DNA from: Lathyrus oleraceus
Taxonomy: Eukaryota > Streptophyta > Magnoliopsida > Fabales > Fabaceae
NCBI RefSeq assembly: GCF_024323335.1
Contig: NC_066584.1
Span: 234,934,994-234,998,993 of the forward strand
Length of the DNA: 64,000 nt
Reading direction: 5' to 3'
The notes beneath the pieces were generated by a model. The model saw only the letters and a program-made list of their open reading frames with translations, did not search any database and was not told the DNA's origin. How positions within the stretch are numbered: position 1 is the first letter of the stretch; every line of letters begins with the position of its first letter. Both the position numbers and the translations under genes were made by a program. Below, one piece after another: positions 22,301 to 34,196 of the stretch.

Positions 22301-23840
22301 TGAGGTATAATTTCCCTGACTTCATGTAGTCTGGAAGACCTGTCCTGTTATGTGGGCAGGCACCTGTCTGAAGCCCTCCTTAAGAGGCAATGCTTGTGTT
22401 TGTTTATCTTTGTGCCAAGCAGGTAAAGACCTCTTAAGAGGCAATTGGCAGATAAAAGGGATGTGCAATCCATCCCCTGCTATTCAGTTGTGTCATTCAC
22501 CCTGCTCACATCATTGTGTTGATGCATTGTGGATAATAGCCCAAGATCTTTGTTGTGTCAGTCATCTGTGGAGAAGAGTTCCTACATTCTGAACTCTCAC
22601 ACTTTCATTTGTCTGAAGCTCTCCCAGGCCAGGGATAGGAGCTGTGAGGTCTTACCCTCACTTCCCATTTCATCTGCTTCACCCTAACTCTCAATGTTAG
22701 GGTTAAGAGCTAACCACACCCGATTCCAGTTGGCTTGTGTTTCATAGCCTAACCTTGTATGAGCCCCATTGTTTGCATATAGTGTGTGTGCTTGCTTTTT
22801 GTGCTTGTATGTGTTTGCCTGTGCTGTTTAGGATAGCTTGCTTCCTGTGCAAGTTAGATAGAAACCTTAACATAGGGATCGTATGCATGATAACTTCTAG
22901 GCTCGAGTCGTAGTCTCCCTAGTAGTTTGTGTCTCCCTTTGTATCTGGTTAGGTTAGAAGTTTTTTCCCTGTTAAGGGGAACTACGTCGCCCTGATCCTC
23001 ATACCAGATGAGGTACGTAGGCAGGAGATGAGCTGATCTCTCCGGGCGCCCTTTTTCTTTTTCAACCCCTTTGTGTGTGTTTGGAGTCTGACGTAAGTCC
23101 AGCGATTGGCAGTCGGTTTCCTGTGTCTTGTTTGCTTGTTGGAGTCTGACGTAAGTCCAGCGATTGGCAGTTGGTTTCCTGTGTCTTGTTTGCTTGTTGG
23201 AGTCTGACGTAAGTCCAGCGATTGGCAGTTGGTTTCCTGTGTGTGTTTGTTGGTTAGGAGTCTGATGTAAGTCCAGCGATTGGGATTCGGTTTCCATGTT
23301 TGCCTGTTTGTGTTGGAGTCTGACGTAAGTCCAGCGATTGGCAGTCGGTTTCCTGTTTGTGTTGTGTTTTGTTTGGCGTGCATTAGCCGAGCTACGAGTG
23401 CTCTGCTTCTTCCTCCAGTCAAAGAAGATACGTATGCATAGGATGCGACATCCTAGCGAGCACGTTTTCCCTTGTCCCGAACTACATCGACTCTGATGTC
23501 TGTGCCTGACAGACTACGTAGGCCCAGGATGCGATATCCTACCGAGTTAGTTTCTTTTGTCTTTCTGTGTCTCCTTCCAGCCTTGTGCGGTGTTTGAGCA
23601 GTTTTTAGCAACCTTTCTTCTATTCTTTTGTGCGTGGATCCCGTCGAGTACGACAGATGCGTAGGGGTGCTAATACCTTCCCTTCGCGTAACCGACTCCC
23701 GATCCCATCTTTCTCTGGTCGGGAGACCATGTTCTTTCCAGGTATACTTCGAGCATTTCCTTTCCCTCCTTTGGGATAAATAACGCACGGTGGCGGCTCT
23801 GTTGTTTTGTTTTCCCGCCGGTTTTTCGCGTAATGCGGCA
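19398..23840 (+). repeat. 3' LTR of Ogre A (4443 bp, complete)
   Basis: It starts TGTAGCACCTCAAG and ends TAATGCGGCA. Its last 1476 bp match the partial 5' LTR at 1-1389, including five 58-bp repeats. Structured modules lie at 22982-23050, 23392-23462 and 23482-23546, the AGTA hairpin at 23641-23656 and a PBS-like string at 23791-23803. No coding region. Confidence 0.95.
23641..23656 (+). other. AGTA-loop hairpin, Ogre A 3' LTR
   Basis: CCGTCG - AGTA - CGACAG: five of six pairs form, with one mismatch at the stem base. Confidence 0.65.
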
Positions 23841-26010
23841 CCTACGACTAAACCTTGGATTTTGATTTGTGTTATATGCATAAATGTTATGTATGCGTTT
23901 ATGTAATGAGGTGATGCATGTGATGCATGTGATGCATGTTTAAATGCAAAGAATGATTAGTTTGTTTGGGATTGGCCCCCCTTTTCAAAGGCAATGTATT
24001 TTCTGCAAACCAGTGTTGGTCGTACTAGTTTTTGTATGGATGCCAGGGAGGTGGACTTTGACTTTTCTTGTAACTGTCAATGTGGATTGGACTGTTAATT
24101 GGTGGAAGGGTCTGACTTCCCGACACTCGGTAGTTGATGATGCGATGAACACGCAATAGGTGTGGGTGCTCTTGGTGCCCCCAGTTTGATCTCTTGGTGA
24201 TATGTTGTGTATTTGTCTTCGAGAAGATCTCAGTTCTTCTTCTGAAGTGTTTGGCCAGCCTGTAACTGAGCATAGCGACGTGATTAACGCATGATGATTG
24301 TGCCTTTGATGTGCCCTAAGGATTCTTGTCAAGGTAGGATGTTGTGCTGGTATGAACTTTTGATGTTTTTGTTATGAATTCAAACAGTCACTAGTGTTTG
24401 ACGCAATCTGTTTGACTGGTTCAAAGATATGAAGGGAATTTACCCCTTGCTACTTGTCTTGCCCCTGATTAGCATTTGAGGGACTTGCCCCAGACGGACT
24501 GAGTATTGAAGTGTTTTCCCCCCTTGATCAACCGATGCTTGGAGATTTGTCTTATACTGACTACTTCTTCAGTTAACATATCCAAAAGACGCCATGCCCC
24601 TGATTGACATGATGGTCTTGATTTGTGTCAGCATCAACGATCAAGTGCCACTCGAATTGCCCCTTGTTGGAATTTTCTCGATGTCAAGTACTGACTGACA
24701 ATTAAGAATTGTTATCCAAGAAATGGTGATTTTAATGCAATAGTTATGCAAGTTTTGAAAAACAATCATTCATTTAGAGTGTTGTGGTAATGTGTGGCGA
24801 GTGGATCATGAGTCCAATCGCGGTGCTTGATTTAGCTAGCTTGTGAGTGATATAATGAGAAGAGAATATCAACAAATCTTCTAGGAGTCAGTTTACTCAA
24901 CCTTGCTGTAGTATGCTTTCAGAATAAACCCTACTTCAATTAGGTCTTTTGACGGTTGTAACGTGGCTCAAAGTTTATTTTAACCCACCCCTTCTTCATG
25001 ATGATCTCCAATCCTACGTTCAGTTAATTCACACACATTCGTTTTTTACAGGTGTAAGGATAAAGATGGTGATTCAAGGTCTCTTGGAATGACAACCACC
25101 TTATTTCGTTTTTTGGATGTCGGTGACCCTTTGATTTTGGTATGGTGGTCACTGAATCTTGTTTTGTTTTGTTGGAGACTTACATTGTCTCTTTTGTTTT
25201 TTTTTGTTTTGATCCCTAACTTTTGCATGGACCGCTTTGTTTGAAGCTTTAATCCATCGGGATTGCCCCTGTTTTTGCCTAAGTCTCCTTTCAGGGTGTT
25301 GGACTTAGTGGGCTCTTTCTTTGACTTTTTTTTTGGAAATTGTGACTGCCAAGTCATTGGTCATTGAAGAACAACAAACCTAAAATTTGGATTTGTATGG
25401 TTTCTTCAACACTTCGGGATGTGTGTGAAGAATGTCATATGGTTGATCCTCATATGGGATATTTCACCTTTGTAATTTGAATGCGTAGTCAGATTAACTG
25501 AACACTACCCTGCCCCAGGTTAAGCGTAAGGGTTTGTAGATCCGAAAGAAACTCCTACTTCTAGGCTCGAAGTGGTTGACTAGGGATTAACTCTTTATCT
25601 CTCCAGTGTTTGGGGATTTAAAACAATGCCTGTACATCATCAGCAAGGTTTTATCCGAAAGCATACGATCAACAATTACGAGTATTTCATTTTCGTCATC
25701 CTCCTTCCAACATTTACTAATAATAGTGCGATAAAGGAGGTGGAGTGGAAAAGTATGTGTCTGTGCTTTTGCAAATGTGATAGATGAGTGAATATGAGAG
25801 GTTGATTCAAAGCATGCATAATTATCCCATTAATAAAACCAAATACAAATAACAATGTTTAAAGCATACAGTACTTAGACAAACAAGATCAAATTACAAG
25901 AATCCAAAATGGTAAAAATGGCATAATGATCGCCTTCATTCAAATGAACAGGCCTTCATCTTTGGATTCTTCGGTGGAATTGCTCTGCTTGTTCAGGCTG
26001 GTGGGAAGCT
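23841..26010 (-). other. 3' UTR-like region of element D
   Basis: There is no coding frame. On the minus strand it carries the gcaaaagttagggatcaaaa block (near 25205-25235) that follows integrase in Ogre A and C. It also has a series of PPT-like strings such as aggggcaa (for example around 24440-24480, 24595 and 24660). This supports its reading as the 3' UTR of D joined directly to gag by loss of pro-pol. The gatgcatgt repeats at 23911-23940 are simple. Confidence 0.6.
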
Positions 26011-27759
26011 TCATCTTCGAGGTTCACTCGACTCTGCATGCGCTGGCATGGGATTTTTTGCAACGTTTGGCCTCACTGGCGTGAATGTAACTGCCTTACT
26101 ATCAATCAGGTCCTGGACCTTGTGCTTGAAAGCCTTATAGTTCTCTATTGTGTGCCCTGGGGCACCCATATGATACTCACAATGAGCATTGGCGTTGTAG
26201 CCTGGAGGATATGGTGGAGTTACAGGTGTTAGCTCCTTTAAAACAATTGCTCCATCCTTTAGCAGGAAGGGAAGGATCTTGTTGTATGGAACTGGAAAAG
26301 GATCAAAATGTCTTTCTGGTCTCCTTGCCCTCTGCTGATTGGGTTGATGTTGTTGTGGAGCACGTTGCTGTTGATTATGATATTATTGTTGGTAAGCCGA
26401 CTGTTGATACGGCTGTTGATATTGTGTTGGGATGACAGCGACAGTCTGGTGATAAGGCGTATGAGCATATGGAGGTGCCCTATATCCTCCTCCTCTCATT
26501 ATGGCGCTGGTCTGACCTTCTGGCTCCTTTGGGAGGTTGGGATAGGTTTTCTTCATCCCACTTGAAGAATTGGCAGCGCAAGGTAGCTTTCCCTTCTTGA
26601 TCTGGCTCTCGATTCGTTCTCCCACAGAGACGACCTCAGCAAAAGTTGGGAAACTGGATCCTACCATCTTTTCCATGTACTGGGTGAACAGGGTTCCCAT
26701 AAACATATCCATTAGTTCTTTGTCAAGGATAGGAGGTTGGACGCGAGCTGCGAGCTCTCTCCACCGCTGGGCGTATTCCTTTAATGACTCATTATTGCGT
26801 TGGGTCATGTCTTGCAGCTGGGTGCGATTGGGTGCTAGATCAGTATTGTACTGATAATGCCTAAGGAAAGCTTCAGCAAGGTCTCTCCATGATTGGACCT
26901 GCCCCCTCTCTAGTTGCATGTACCACTCCAAGGATGCCCCACTGAGGCTATCTTGGAAGTAATGAATCAGGAGTTGACCATTACTGATGTGGGCAGCCAT
27001 TTTACGACAGTAGGCTCGGAGGTGTGTTCTTGGGCAACTAATCCCTTTGTACTTGTCGAAGTCCGGGGCTTTGAATTTCTGCGGAATCACGAGGCCTGGC
27101 ACCAGGCACATGTCAACAACGTCCAAACCGGGAGTAGTGTGAACCTCAAAGGACTTAAACTTTTCCTCCAAAGCATGGAGTCTATCAACAGCTGGGTCTG
27201 GGAGATCTCCAACAGCAGATTTGGCTGGTTGTGGCACGAAGAAGGCGTCATACGGATCCTTATCACCCATCATGGATCCATGTCGAGCAGATGTAGCAGA
27301 ATGCTTCTGAGGGTTTACATTGACCATTGAGATTGGAATAGGGATCAGTCCTCCTCTAGGCTGATTAGGGTTACCATCAAGTTCAGTTACTCCAGGGATG
27401 CTAAGTGATGGTGATCCAAACTGGGCAGCAACTTTCCTGGCTTCGGCGTTAGTCTCAGCATCCTTTTCCTTCTGGGCCAAGAGTAACATAGTCTCAAGCA
27501 AGCGATCCATCTTTTCCTGCATGGAGTCAATGTCTGTTCTCATCGAGACTTGGTTGGCTTCAAGCTGTTCGAGTGTCATCTTGTAGTTGCGGCGTGTCTC
27601 GTACCGGTGTCGAGTAGTCAGGGTTACTGGACAAAGGGTAGAATATGGTGTAAGTCTTTGTTTTGGGAAGATGATATGCAATGCATGTTGATGATATGCA
27701 AATGCATGAAATTTTGTCATTTCTTCACAAAGGAAATACAGGTACTCAAATTCGTTCAT
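26011..27759 (-). pseudogene. Gag of element D, one nonsense codon
   Basis: On the minus strand the frame is open from 27759. The likely Met is near 27580 (MTLEQLEANQ), preceded by a conserved RHRYETR stretch. The Gag core has FDKYKGISCPRTH, YFQDSLSGASLEWYM and YAQRWRELAARVQPP. A TAA (26383-26385) sits in a Gln-rich linker. The frame then continues through an altered zinc knuckle (C-x2-H-x5-H, with the final Cys replaced by Tyr) to a TGA at 26011-26013, shortly after NPMPAH. In Ogre A the protein continues from this point into protease, so the element is truncated here. Confidence 0.85.
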
Positions 27760-28392
27760 ACATCAGGTACGTCGGGATAACAGGAAGAAGCATGAGTTTC
27801 TATGATTGCAAGAAATTCCCCAAAGGTAGGTTCTAAAGTTATGTTTTCAAGGAAGGAACTTAGACTCACGGATCAAGTTCAAAACTTCCTCGCAATGGTG
27901 GGCTAGCCACATCGTGATGGGAGTTCTGAAATGATCTAATCTAAGTGGGATTCTCGTATTGTTCGAACTGGGTGTAGACCCTTCGGTTCAATACTACACA
28001 ATCACCAATCATGAAAACAAAACCTGGGTTTAAGGCGAGGTCCCTAGAGTCACGGATCGTATTTAGAACCTCCCCCACAATGATGGGCTAGCCATATTGT
28101 GATGGAAACTCCGAACAGATCTACTATAGGTGGAGTCTTCGTATTGTCCCAATGAGGTGTACACCCCTCGGTTCAATACTACACAACTCCGGGTTCTAAG
28201 TTTTTTCTCGAAGCTCGGGTATGAAGCTTGTCTCACAGCAGACATCAAGTCCCATATTATAGTATCAAAATACAATACATACGAGCAACATAATATAATA
28301 CAGAGAAACAAGCACGGAAGATAAGAACATCTTCTAAAGTCATAGCAAAATCAGACTAAGCTAGGCTAGACTCTCTCTTGCTTGAAGCAGGG
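27760..28392 (-). other. Leader of element D
   Basis: About 630 bp between the PBS and gag. There is no ORF1 as in Ogre A. It contains two copies of a roughly 170-bp segment (gaggtccctagagtcacggatcg... and a related one near 27850) with the phrase ggttcaatactacacaa. Confidence 0.55.
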
Positions 28393-28410
28393 TCCCCAGC
28401 AGAGTCGCCA
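28393..28410 (-). other. Primer binding site of element D
   Basis: On the minus strand it reads TGGCGACTCTGCTGGGGA, 3 bp after the 5' LTR end (...GTGCGACA). It is identical to the PBS of A and C. Confidence 0.92.
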
Positions 28411-28561
28411 GTCTGTCGCACCTCAAAAAAAGAGATAATGCGATCCCTCACGATGGAACGCGGAAAAAATGTTGTTCGAACAGAGTCGCCACCGAACTTT
28501 ATTCATTCCAATGAAGGAATAGGAAAATATCGAGAAAACCTTTGAAAAACAGAATAATGGT

Positions 28562-28577
28562 CCGTTGTACTCAACGG
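28562..28577 (-). other. AGTA-loop hairpin, LTR of D
   Basis: On the minus strand: CCGTTG - AGTA - CAACGG, a perfect 6-bp stem. It differs from B and C at a paired position (T-A instead of C-G or A-T). Confidence 0.7.
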
Positions 28578-29060
28578 GAACCTTTTAGTCTGATTTTGCT
28601 ATTTGACTGTTAATTGACTGTTATTTGCTTGCTTCGAGTGATTAGAATTGATGATAGATGTGGATGAAGACCTCAGGAGGGGGAAATGGGAGGTTTTTTA
28701 TTAGTGTGCTCACGAAGATACAACAATCTCCTGCCTACGTATCCTTATGGTGCAATAAGGAAATCAGAGCATTCGTAGTTCGGGCTACTACGAATATTTG
28801 GTGGGTTTTGTTTTGATGAACGACTGTGTAGGTCGGCGTTCTAACGGCTAAACGCTGGCTTGTCTACTCTCGGTGGAGGCTCTAGCACTGGTTTGTTGTG
28901 CGCATTAGAAAGGATTGACAGTGTTCTTTTGAAATGGTTTTGGTCACGCGGGGATGACAAGTTGATTTGATGTGTTTGGGTGTTTTGGTTTGGTTTCGAT
29001 CGCGCGGGGCGAGAAGTTAGGTTTAATGTTGGAGATGTATTTGGAGAACGACGAAAGATT

Positions 29061-29700
29061 GAGCAATGTGGTATACACCAATCGTCCAATTCTTTCGAGG
29101 AATAATAAGGCGACCGCCTTCTATTCCCTTTTCGTTTGAATTATTTTGAAAGTTTGTTTGTGGATGTTGAATATGCACGGTAGTGAGGCGTACGCCTCCT
29201 ACTTGCTTATTCAAGGAATAATAAGGCGTACGCCACTTATTCCTTTATCCAAGTTTATTTAGCATATTTTAGTCAGAAGTCGATAATTTGAGCAATGTGG
29301 TGTGCGCCAATTATTCAAATAATCAAGAGATGGCGAGGCGAACGCCTCCCATCTTTAATCATCTGAGGTTTAAATTAAGAAAGACATGTTTAGATGTTTG
29401 TATTTGATTTGCAAAGATAGTTTGAATTTATTCGATTGTGTTTTAAATTTGATGACGAAAATTCGAGCAATGTGGCGTACGCCAATTATTCGAATAATCG
29501 AGAGAGAATGAAGCGGATGCTCACTATTCTCCTTTTCATTCAAAGATTAATAGAGCTTTTAGATTTATAATTAATTGGGGGAGTGATTTTAATTTTATGG
29601 AGTTTTAGGGTTTTAAATGAATGACAAAAATCCGAGCAATATGGCGTACGCCAATTATTCGAATAGTCGAGAGATAGTGAAGCGGAAGCTTACTATTCTC
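29061..29700 (+). repeat. Interspersed repeats with palindromic ggcgtacgcc, LTR of D
   Basis: gagcaat(g/a)tgg starts at 29061, 29290, 29465 and 29634. In the last two copies it is followed by ggcgtacgccaattattcga, and the first two are diverged. Each copy is followed by an aataatcgagaga-like string. Spacing is about 170-230 bp. Confidence 0.75.
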
Positions 29701-32639
29701 CTTTTCATCCCAATGTTTATGTTTAAAAGAGAAAATTCTTTTGAAATTGAATGGTTTGGAAAAATGTTTGAATTCGTGTTTATGAACAAAATGAATTTTA
29801 TTTAGTGTACTATTTCGTCTACTCGATTAATCAATAACCAAGTAGGTTTCATTGTAAGGAAGCCCAAGAGTAAGCTATGTGAGGTTGATGGCGATGCTAA
29901 GAGCAATCGACTTACAAGGGTGTTTTTAAAAAATGGACTCGATGTTAAATCGAGAATTGTATGATTTTGTGCTTTTTGAAATTGGTTTGTGTTGTTGATG
30001 AATTGATATTGAATAAAATTGAAAATGATTTATGAAGTGATGATGACATGAAATAGTTTTTTTTGTTTGAAATAATATGAAGTTTGTGAGAGTGGAAGAA
30101 GTTAATCAATTTCTTTTTTAACAAAATTAATTTATTAAAATTTGATTAAATTGATTAATTAAATTAATTAAAATTAATTATCAAAATTATTTAATTAAAT
30201 CAAATAATTAAGCTAGTTAAAATTAATTAATAGAAATTAAACTAATTAAAGATTTTAATCAATTAATTAAGTCAAAAGAGAAAGAAAATGGGTATTAACA
30301 TTGATTTAATCGGTATGTGTAGATGAAGATGTTCTCGGAACCGGTTTGAGCATAAGGACAATATGATTGATGTCCTATGCGAGGTTGTAACGCGGTGAAA
30401 ATGTACAAATTAGTATATTAGAACTTGGGCGAGATAACGGCATCGAATTACCGAATCCATAGATTTTGAGTCCAACCACGTAAGTCCAACAACAACGTCG
30501 ACATACCTAACTATAATGAACAAACTCACTTCTTTGGAATATCATAAAAAAAAGAAACAATTGATATCCTGAGTCGAGCAATTCACTCAATACACAAAAA
30601 CACATGCCAATGGACTTAAATCCCAACCTATAATTCTAGACATAATCTCAACACGAAGCAAACATGGTAGCATAAATAAATCCAAAGGTGCATGAATGAT
30701 TAGGAGACCATTCAAAACATCCTTTTATATCAATAACCCCCCATCCAATATACAACAACCCCATCATTTAGTAAAAAGAAAACTTTCACCTAGTGGTAAA
30801 AATAATAAACGAACAGCCATTCAATCTTTTGTAAATGAAATTCCTAGACAATGCCTTGCTTTCTTCACAAATTTCACTAAACTCTTCATCCATAAAAATG
30901 CAGTCAAATTTAAACAGCAGTGACATTAATCAGCAATTTATAACAGTCCAGGATATTCAAAACCTACTAAGTGTAAACTTAAACAATTAACATCAGGACC
31001 ATTTCGGAAACGATTTAAACCCAAAGCCATGATAAACAAAACCGAAAACAAAAACAGCCAAATGAAATATATTACAATCTCAGGTAATACCGAAAAAAAA
31101 GTTGCGTAAAAGAAGAATTACATGTTTGATTTGGCTATGAAAGTCGTGTACGCGGCTGCTTATTGTGGGATGCTGAAACGTGGTGTCACACGTTGTTCAC
31201 GGATGCGTCAAAAGTGTCACGCGATGGAGTGACTCGTGAGATGTTGAGAGGTGGTTGAGAGACAACGGCGATGATAGCGAGGTTGTTCAGTTGAGTAGAT
31301 CTATGTGATGTTGGGGTCGGTTTTGGCAAGGAGTTGTACGGTGACGATGAGTGAAAGGAAAAAAGGGTTGGGTTTCGTCGGAGGTTGAAGGATGATGAAG
31401 ATGAACGGTGAGGTGAATCGCTATTCACGGTGGGGTTTTTCGGTGGCGAATGAAGATGTGGGTTTGACGGCGAAGGGTGGTTTAGTGGCGGTGGTCGATT
31501 TGCATGGTGAGAGAGATGGGGTTGTTGGTGAAGTGGTTTTGTTGGATGAAGGTTAACGGTGAAAATGAAGAGGGTTAAGGGATTGTGAGGTCGCGTGAGG
31601 AATTTTTTGAAGGTTGTGCGGTGGTTAAAGGGTTTTCGGTGGCGGATGTTGGTGGTAGGTGAATCGGAAGATGAAGGATGAGGAAGATGAAGGTGGAGTC
31701 TGAAGGGTTCATGGATCTAGGCGTGGGTTTTGAAGGGTGACGATGAAGAAGACGATGGAGGTTGGAAGCGGAGGCTGAGGATAGCGGAGTGAATTTTTTG
31801 TGTGGAGGGTTTTTTGAGAGAATGGTGAGCGAGCGTTTTTATGAGAGCGTGAAGAGGGATTTGTGATTGAATGGTGAGAGCAGAGAGAGAGAGTCTGAGA
31901 GTGGGTAGTGTGAGAATGTGAGCTGTTGTGAGTGGAGAGTGAGTGGCGTGAGAGATGGGTGAGGGAAGAGAGGGATTTGAGAGATTCTGAGAGATTTTGG
32001 TGATGGACGCGTGGTCTCTAGTGAGGACGTTTGAGAGAGTTTTTATTTTCTTTTTGTTTTTTAGTGATAGATCCGTTGGTGGTAATGGTAACCATTTTCA
32101 AGGAATCCAATGCCATTTTAATCCCATATTATTATTCTGAAAAGCAATATTGTTACTCATTTTTGATAAAAAAAAAAAAAAAATAAGATTACCACAAATA
32201 AAAACTTTAATTATTTAATTTGATATTTTGAATAAATAAATAAAATGACTTGATTAAAAAAATAGAAATTGGATATAAACTTACTTGAAAAATTAAATCG
32301 GACACACTAAAATAATCAGCACCAAATATACTTATTGAAAAAATACATCGTTTCTTCAAATTCTGAAATAAATTTTGCACCAGTTAAAAGGCTCAGACGG
32401 GTCAAAATATAACCGAAACAGTCATTACTGATTTTTCCTGTTCTTGAGGAATGATTCAACTGATTGGTCTGTATTCTCAATAAATTTATCCTGACTGATA
32501 TTCTAGGCATTATTCATGATGCAATGTATGTCATGCTATGCATATGATGCAAAAAATAAAAAATGAAATCATTTATATGAAAATTTGAATATGCCCGGAC
32601 AAAATTGGGGTATGACAACCGGGTGTACATTTTTTATTT

Positions 32640-34065
32640 TTATATCCCTAATTTTTGCCCGAACCTCTTCATTCCTTTTTTTTTTGTTCGTCGGGATGCC
32701 CCTTTTTTGCCTGGACCATTCTTTTTACTTGTCCAGCGGGTCAATTTATGCGAAGTATTTTTTTTTACTGCGTCTGAGTTGACAGGGGACGGGAAGTCTT
32801 CGCCATCCATGGTTGTTAGCATCAGAGCTCCGCCAGAGAAAACTCTTTTAACCACGTATGGACCCTCGTTGTTCGGTGTCCATTTTCCCCTGTGATCTGT
32901 GTTGGGAGGAAGAATTCTTTTGAGTACCAATTCACTGACTCGATACTCCCGAGGGCGCACTTTCTGATCAAACGCTCTCTTCGGCCGTCTCTGATATAGC
33001 TGGCCATAGCATATAGCTGCTAGTCTCTTTTCCTCAACTAGGCTTAGCTGATTGTATCGAGAACGGACCCATTCTGCTTCGTCCGGCTTCATTGTTGGTG
33101 CAGGGAAAAGTTATTCTGGCACAAAATGGCATATGAACCCCCTCCGGCGTGATCAACACTGCACCAACTCCGCGACCATTGACGTTGACCGCCCCATCAA
33201 ACATCATAATCCATTTGGATTCAGGGTCAGGCCCCTCCTCCGGGAGTGGTTCCTCGCAATCTTTCGATTTGAGAAACATGATGTCCTCATCAGGAAAGTC
33301 GAACCTCATAGGTTGGTAATCATCAATCGGTTGCTCGGCAAGATTGTCTGACAAGACACTTCCTTTGATGGCTTTTTGTGAAGTGTATTGGATGTCATAC
33401 TCTGTCAGCATCATTTGCCACCTAGCAACCCTTTTGGTAAACGCTGACTCTTCAAAAATACACTTGACTTGATCCATCTTGGATATCAATAGAGTCGTGT
33501 GAGTCAACATATACTGTCTTAGTCGGCGAGCAGCCCATGCCCAAGCGCAACAAGTTTTCTCGAGCAGTGAGTATCTTTGTTCATATTCGGTAAACTTTTT
33601 GCTAAGGTAGTATATTGCATGCTCTTTTCGACCTGACTCGTCATGCTGACCGAGCACACAACCCATTGACCTTTCTAACACAGTTAAGTACATGATCAAC
33701 GGTCTTTTCCTCTTGGCCTATAGACTGGTCCCGATCTTGATCTCTTTCTTGTCGTCCTCGGAACCAATGTTGACGGTCTCAATCACTTCCTGATAAGGTG
33801 TAATAGCTCGGTCCTCCTGTTTCAACAACCTGGCTAACTCCTCAGGCAATTCACAATCTTCCTCAGCCCCTTCTTCGGCTTGATAGATAGGATTGTCGAA
33901 GTCATACTTGGCCATAGCAGTGTCGTTAGCAGTGAGATCTGGGTGATCAGTTTTACGAGGTGTTTTTTGGAAAGAAAAACGAAAAAGAAACATGAAAAAG
34001 AAACATTGCCGTTTTTGTAAAAGTAAAAAATAATTGAAAGAAAGAGAACACAAAATTGTTTGCAA
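32640..34065 (-). pseudogene. Pol remnant of element C (RT core and integrase deleted)
   Basis: The minus-strand frame from 34065 carries the N-terminal start (MAKYDFDNPIYQAEEG, matching Ogre A near 7824) and stops after KEIKIGTSL near 33718. It resumes at 33699 with MIMYLTVLERSMGCVLGQ, the degenerate first RNase H. About 1 kb encoding the RT core, including YVDD, is gone. The second RNase H is present only up to CTNNEA (about 33100). There it is fused out of frame to the integrase C-terminus (DEAEWVRSRYNQLS onward), so the integrase zinc finger and D,D,E core are missing too. This remnant cannot support replication. Confidence 0.85.
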
Positions 34066-34196
34066 AAGTTGTCCTTTATTGATGATGAAAATAATTGCGA
34101 AATGTAACTAAATGGATGGCCCTACAGATGAGTCATTACACCTTGGTCAAAGTGTAAGACTTTATTATGCATGTGATAAAAGGAAAACAATAAAAA
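34066..34196 (-). other. Spacer / intron region between gag-pro and pol of C
   Basis: On the minus strand GTAATTTTTATTG starts inside the gag-pro stop, matching the Ogre A donor. A pyrimidine-rich stretch follows toward 33960. An acceptor that restores the frame is not evident, so splicing of this copy is uncertain. Confidence 0.45.

Larger units (their letters stand above)
1..23840 (+). mobile_element. Element A: Ogre (Ty3-gypsy, Tat lineage) retrotransposon, 5' end outside window
   Basis: Order on the plus strand: partial 5' LTR (1-1389), PBS (1392-1409), extra ORF1 (2202-3826), gag-pro (about 4229-7541), putative intron (7538-7786), pol with RT, two RNase H domains and integrase (7824-11261), long repeat-rich 3' UTR, PPT, and a 3' LTR (19398-23840). 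An additional ORF upstream of gag, an intron before pol, very long LTRs and a dual RNase H are known Ogre hallmarks. The 3' UTR is interrupted by solo LTR B (12898-17821). The 1389 bp of 5' LTR in view match 22365-23840 closely apart from one deletion of about 87 bp near 310. The 3' target duplication should be cctac (23841-23845). Its partner lies left of the window. Confidence 0.93.
23841..32617 (-). mobile_element. Element D: gag-only Tat-type Ty3-gypsy element, interrupted by Ogre A
   Basis: On the minus strand: 5' LTR (32617 to 28414), PBS (28410 to 28393), gag (27759 to 26011), then directly a 3' UTR-like region (26010 to 23841) cut by insertion of Ogre A. No protease, RT, RNase H or integrase is present, so D is non-autonomous. 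Flank accgg (32618-32622) should be its target duplication in element C. The 3' LTR of D is predicted to lie left of the window beyond Ogre A. Confidence 0.8.
28414..32617 (-). repeat. 5' LTR of element D (4204 bp)
   Basis: Read on the minus strand it starts TGTCATACCCCAATTTTGTCC (32617) and ends GAGGTGCGACA (28414). It contains one structured CTACG...CGTAGG module (28708-28784), the AGTA hairpin (28562-28577), a PBS-like TGGCGACTCTG (28481-28491) and four interspersed gagcaatgtgg...gtacgcc repeats (29061-29700). It also has an AT-rich stretch (30107-30260) and a GA-rich region (31700-32000). There is no credible coding frame in this 4.2 kb. Confidence 0.88.
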
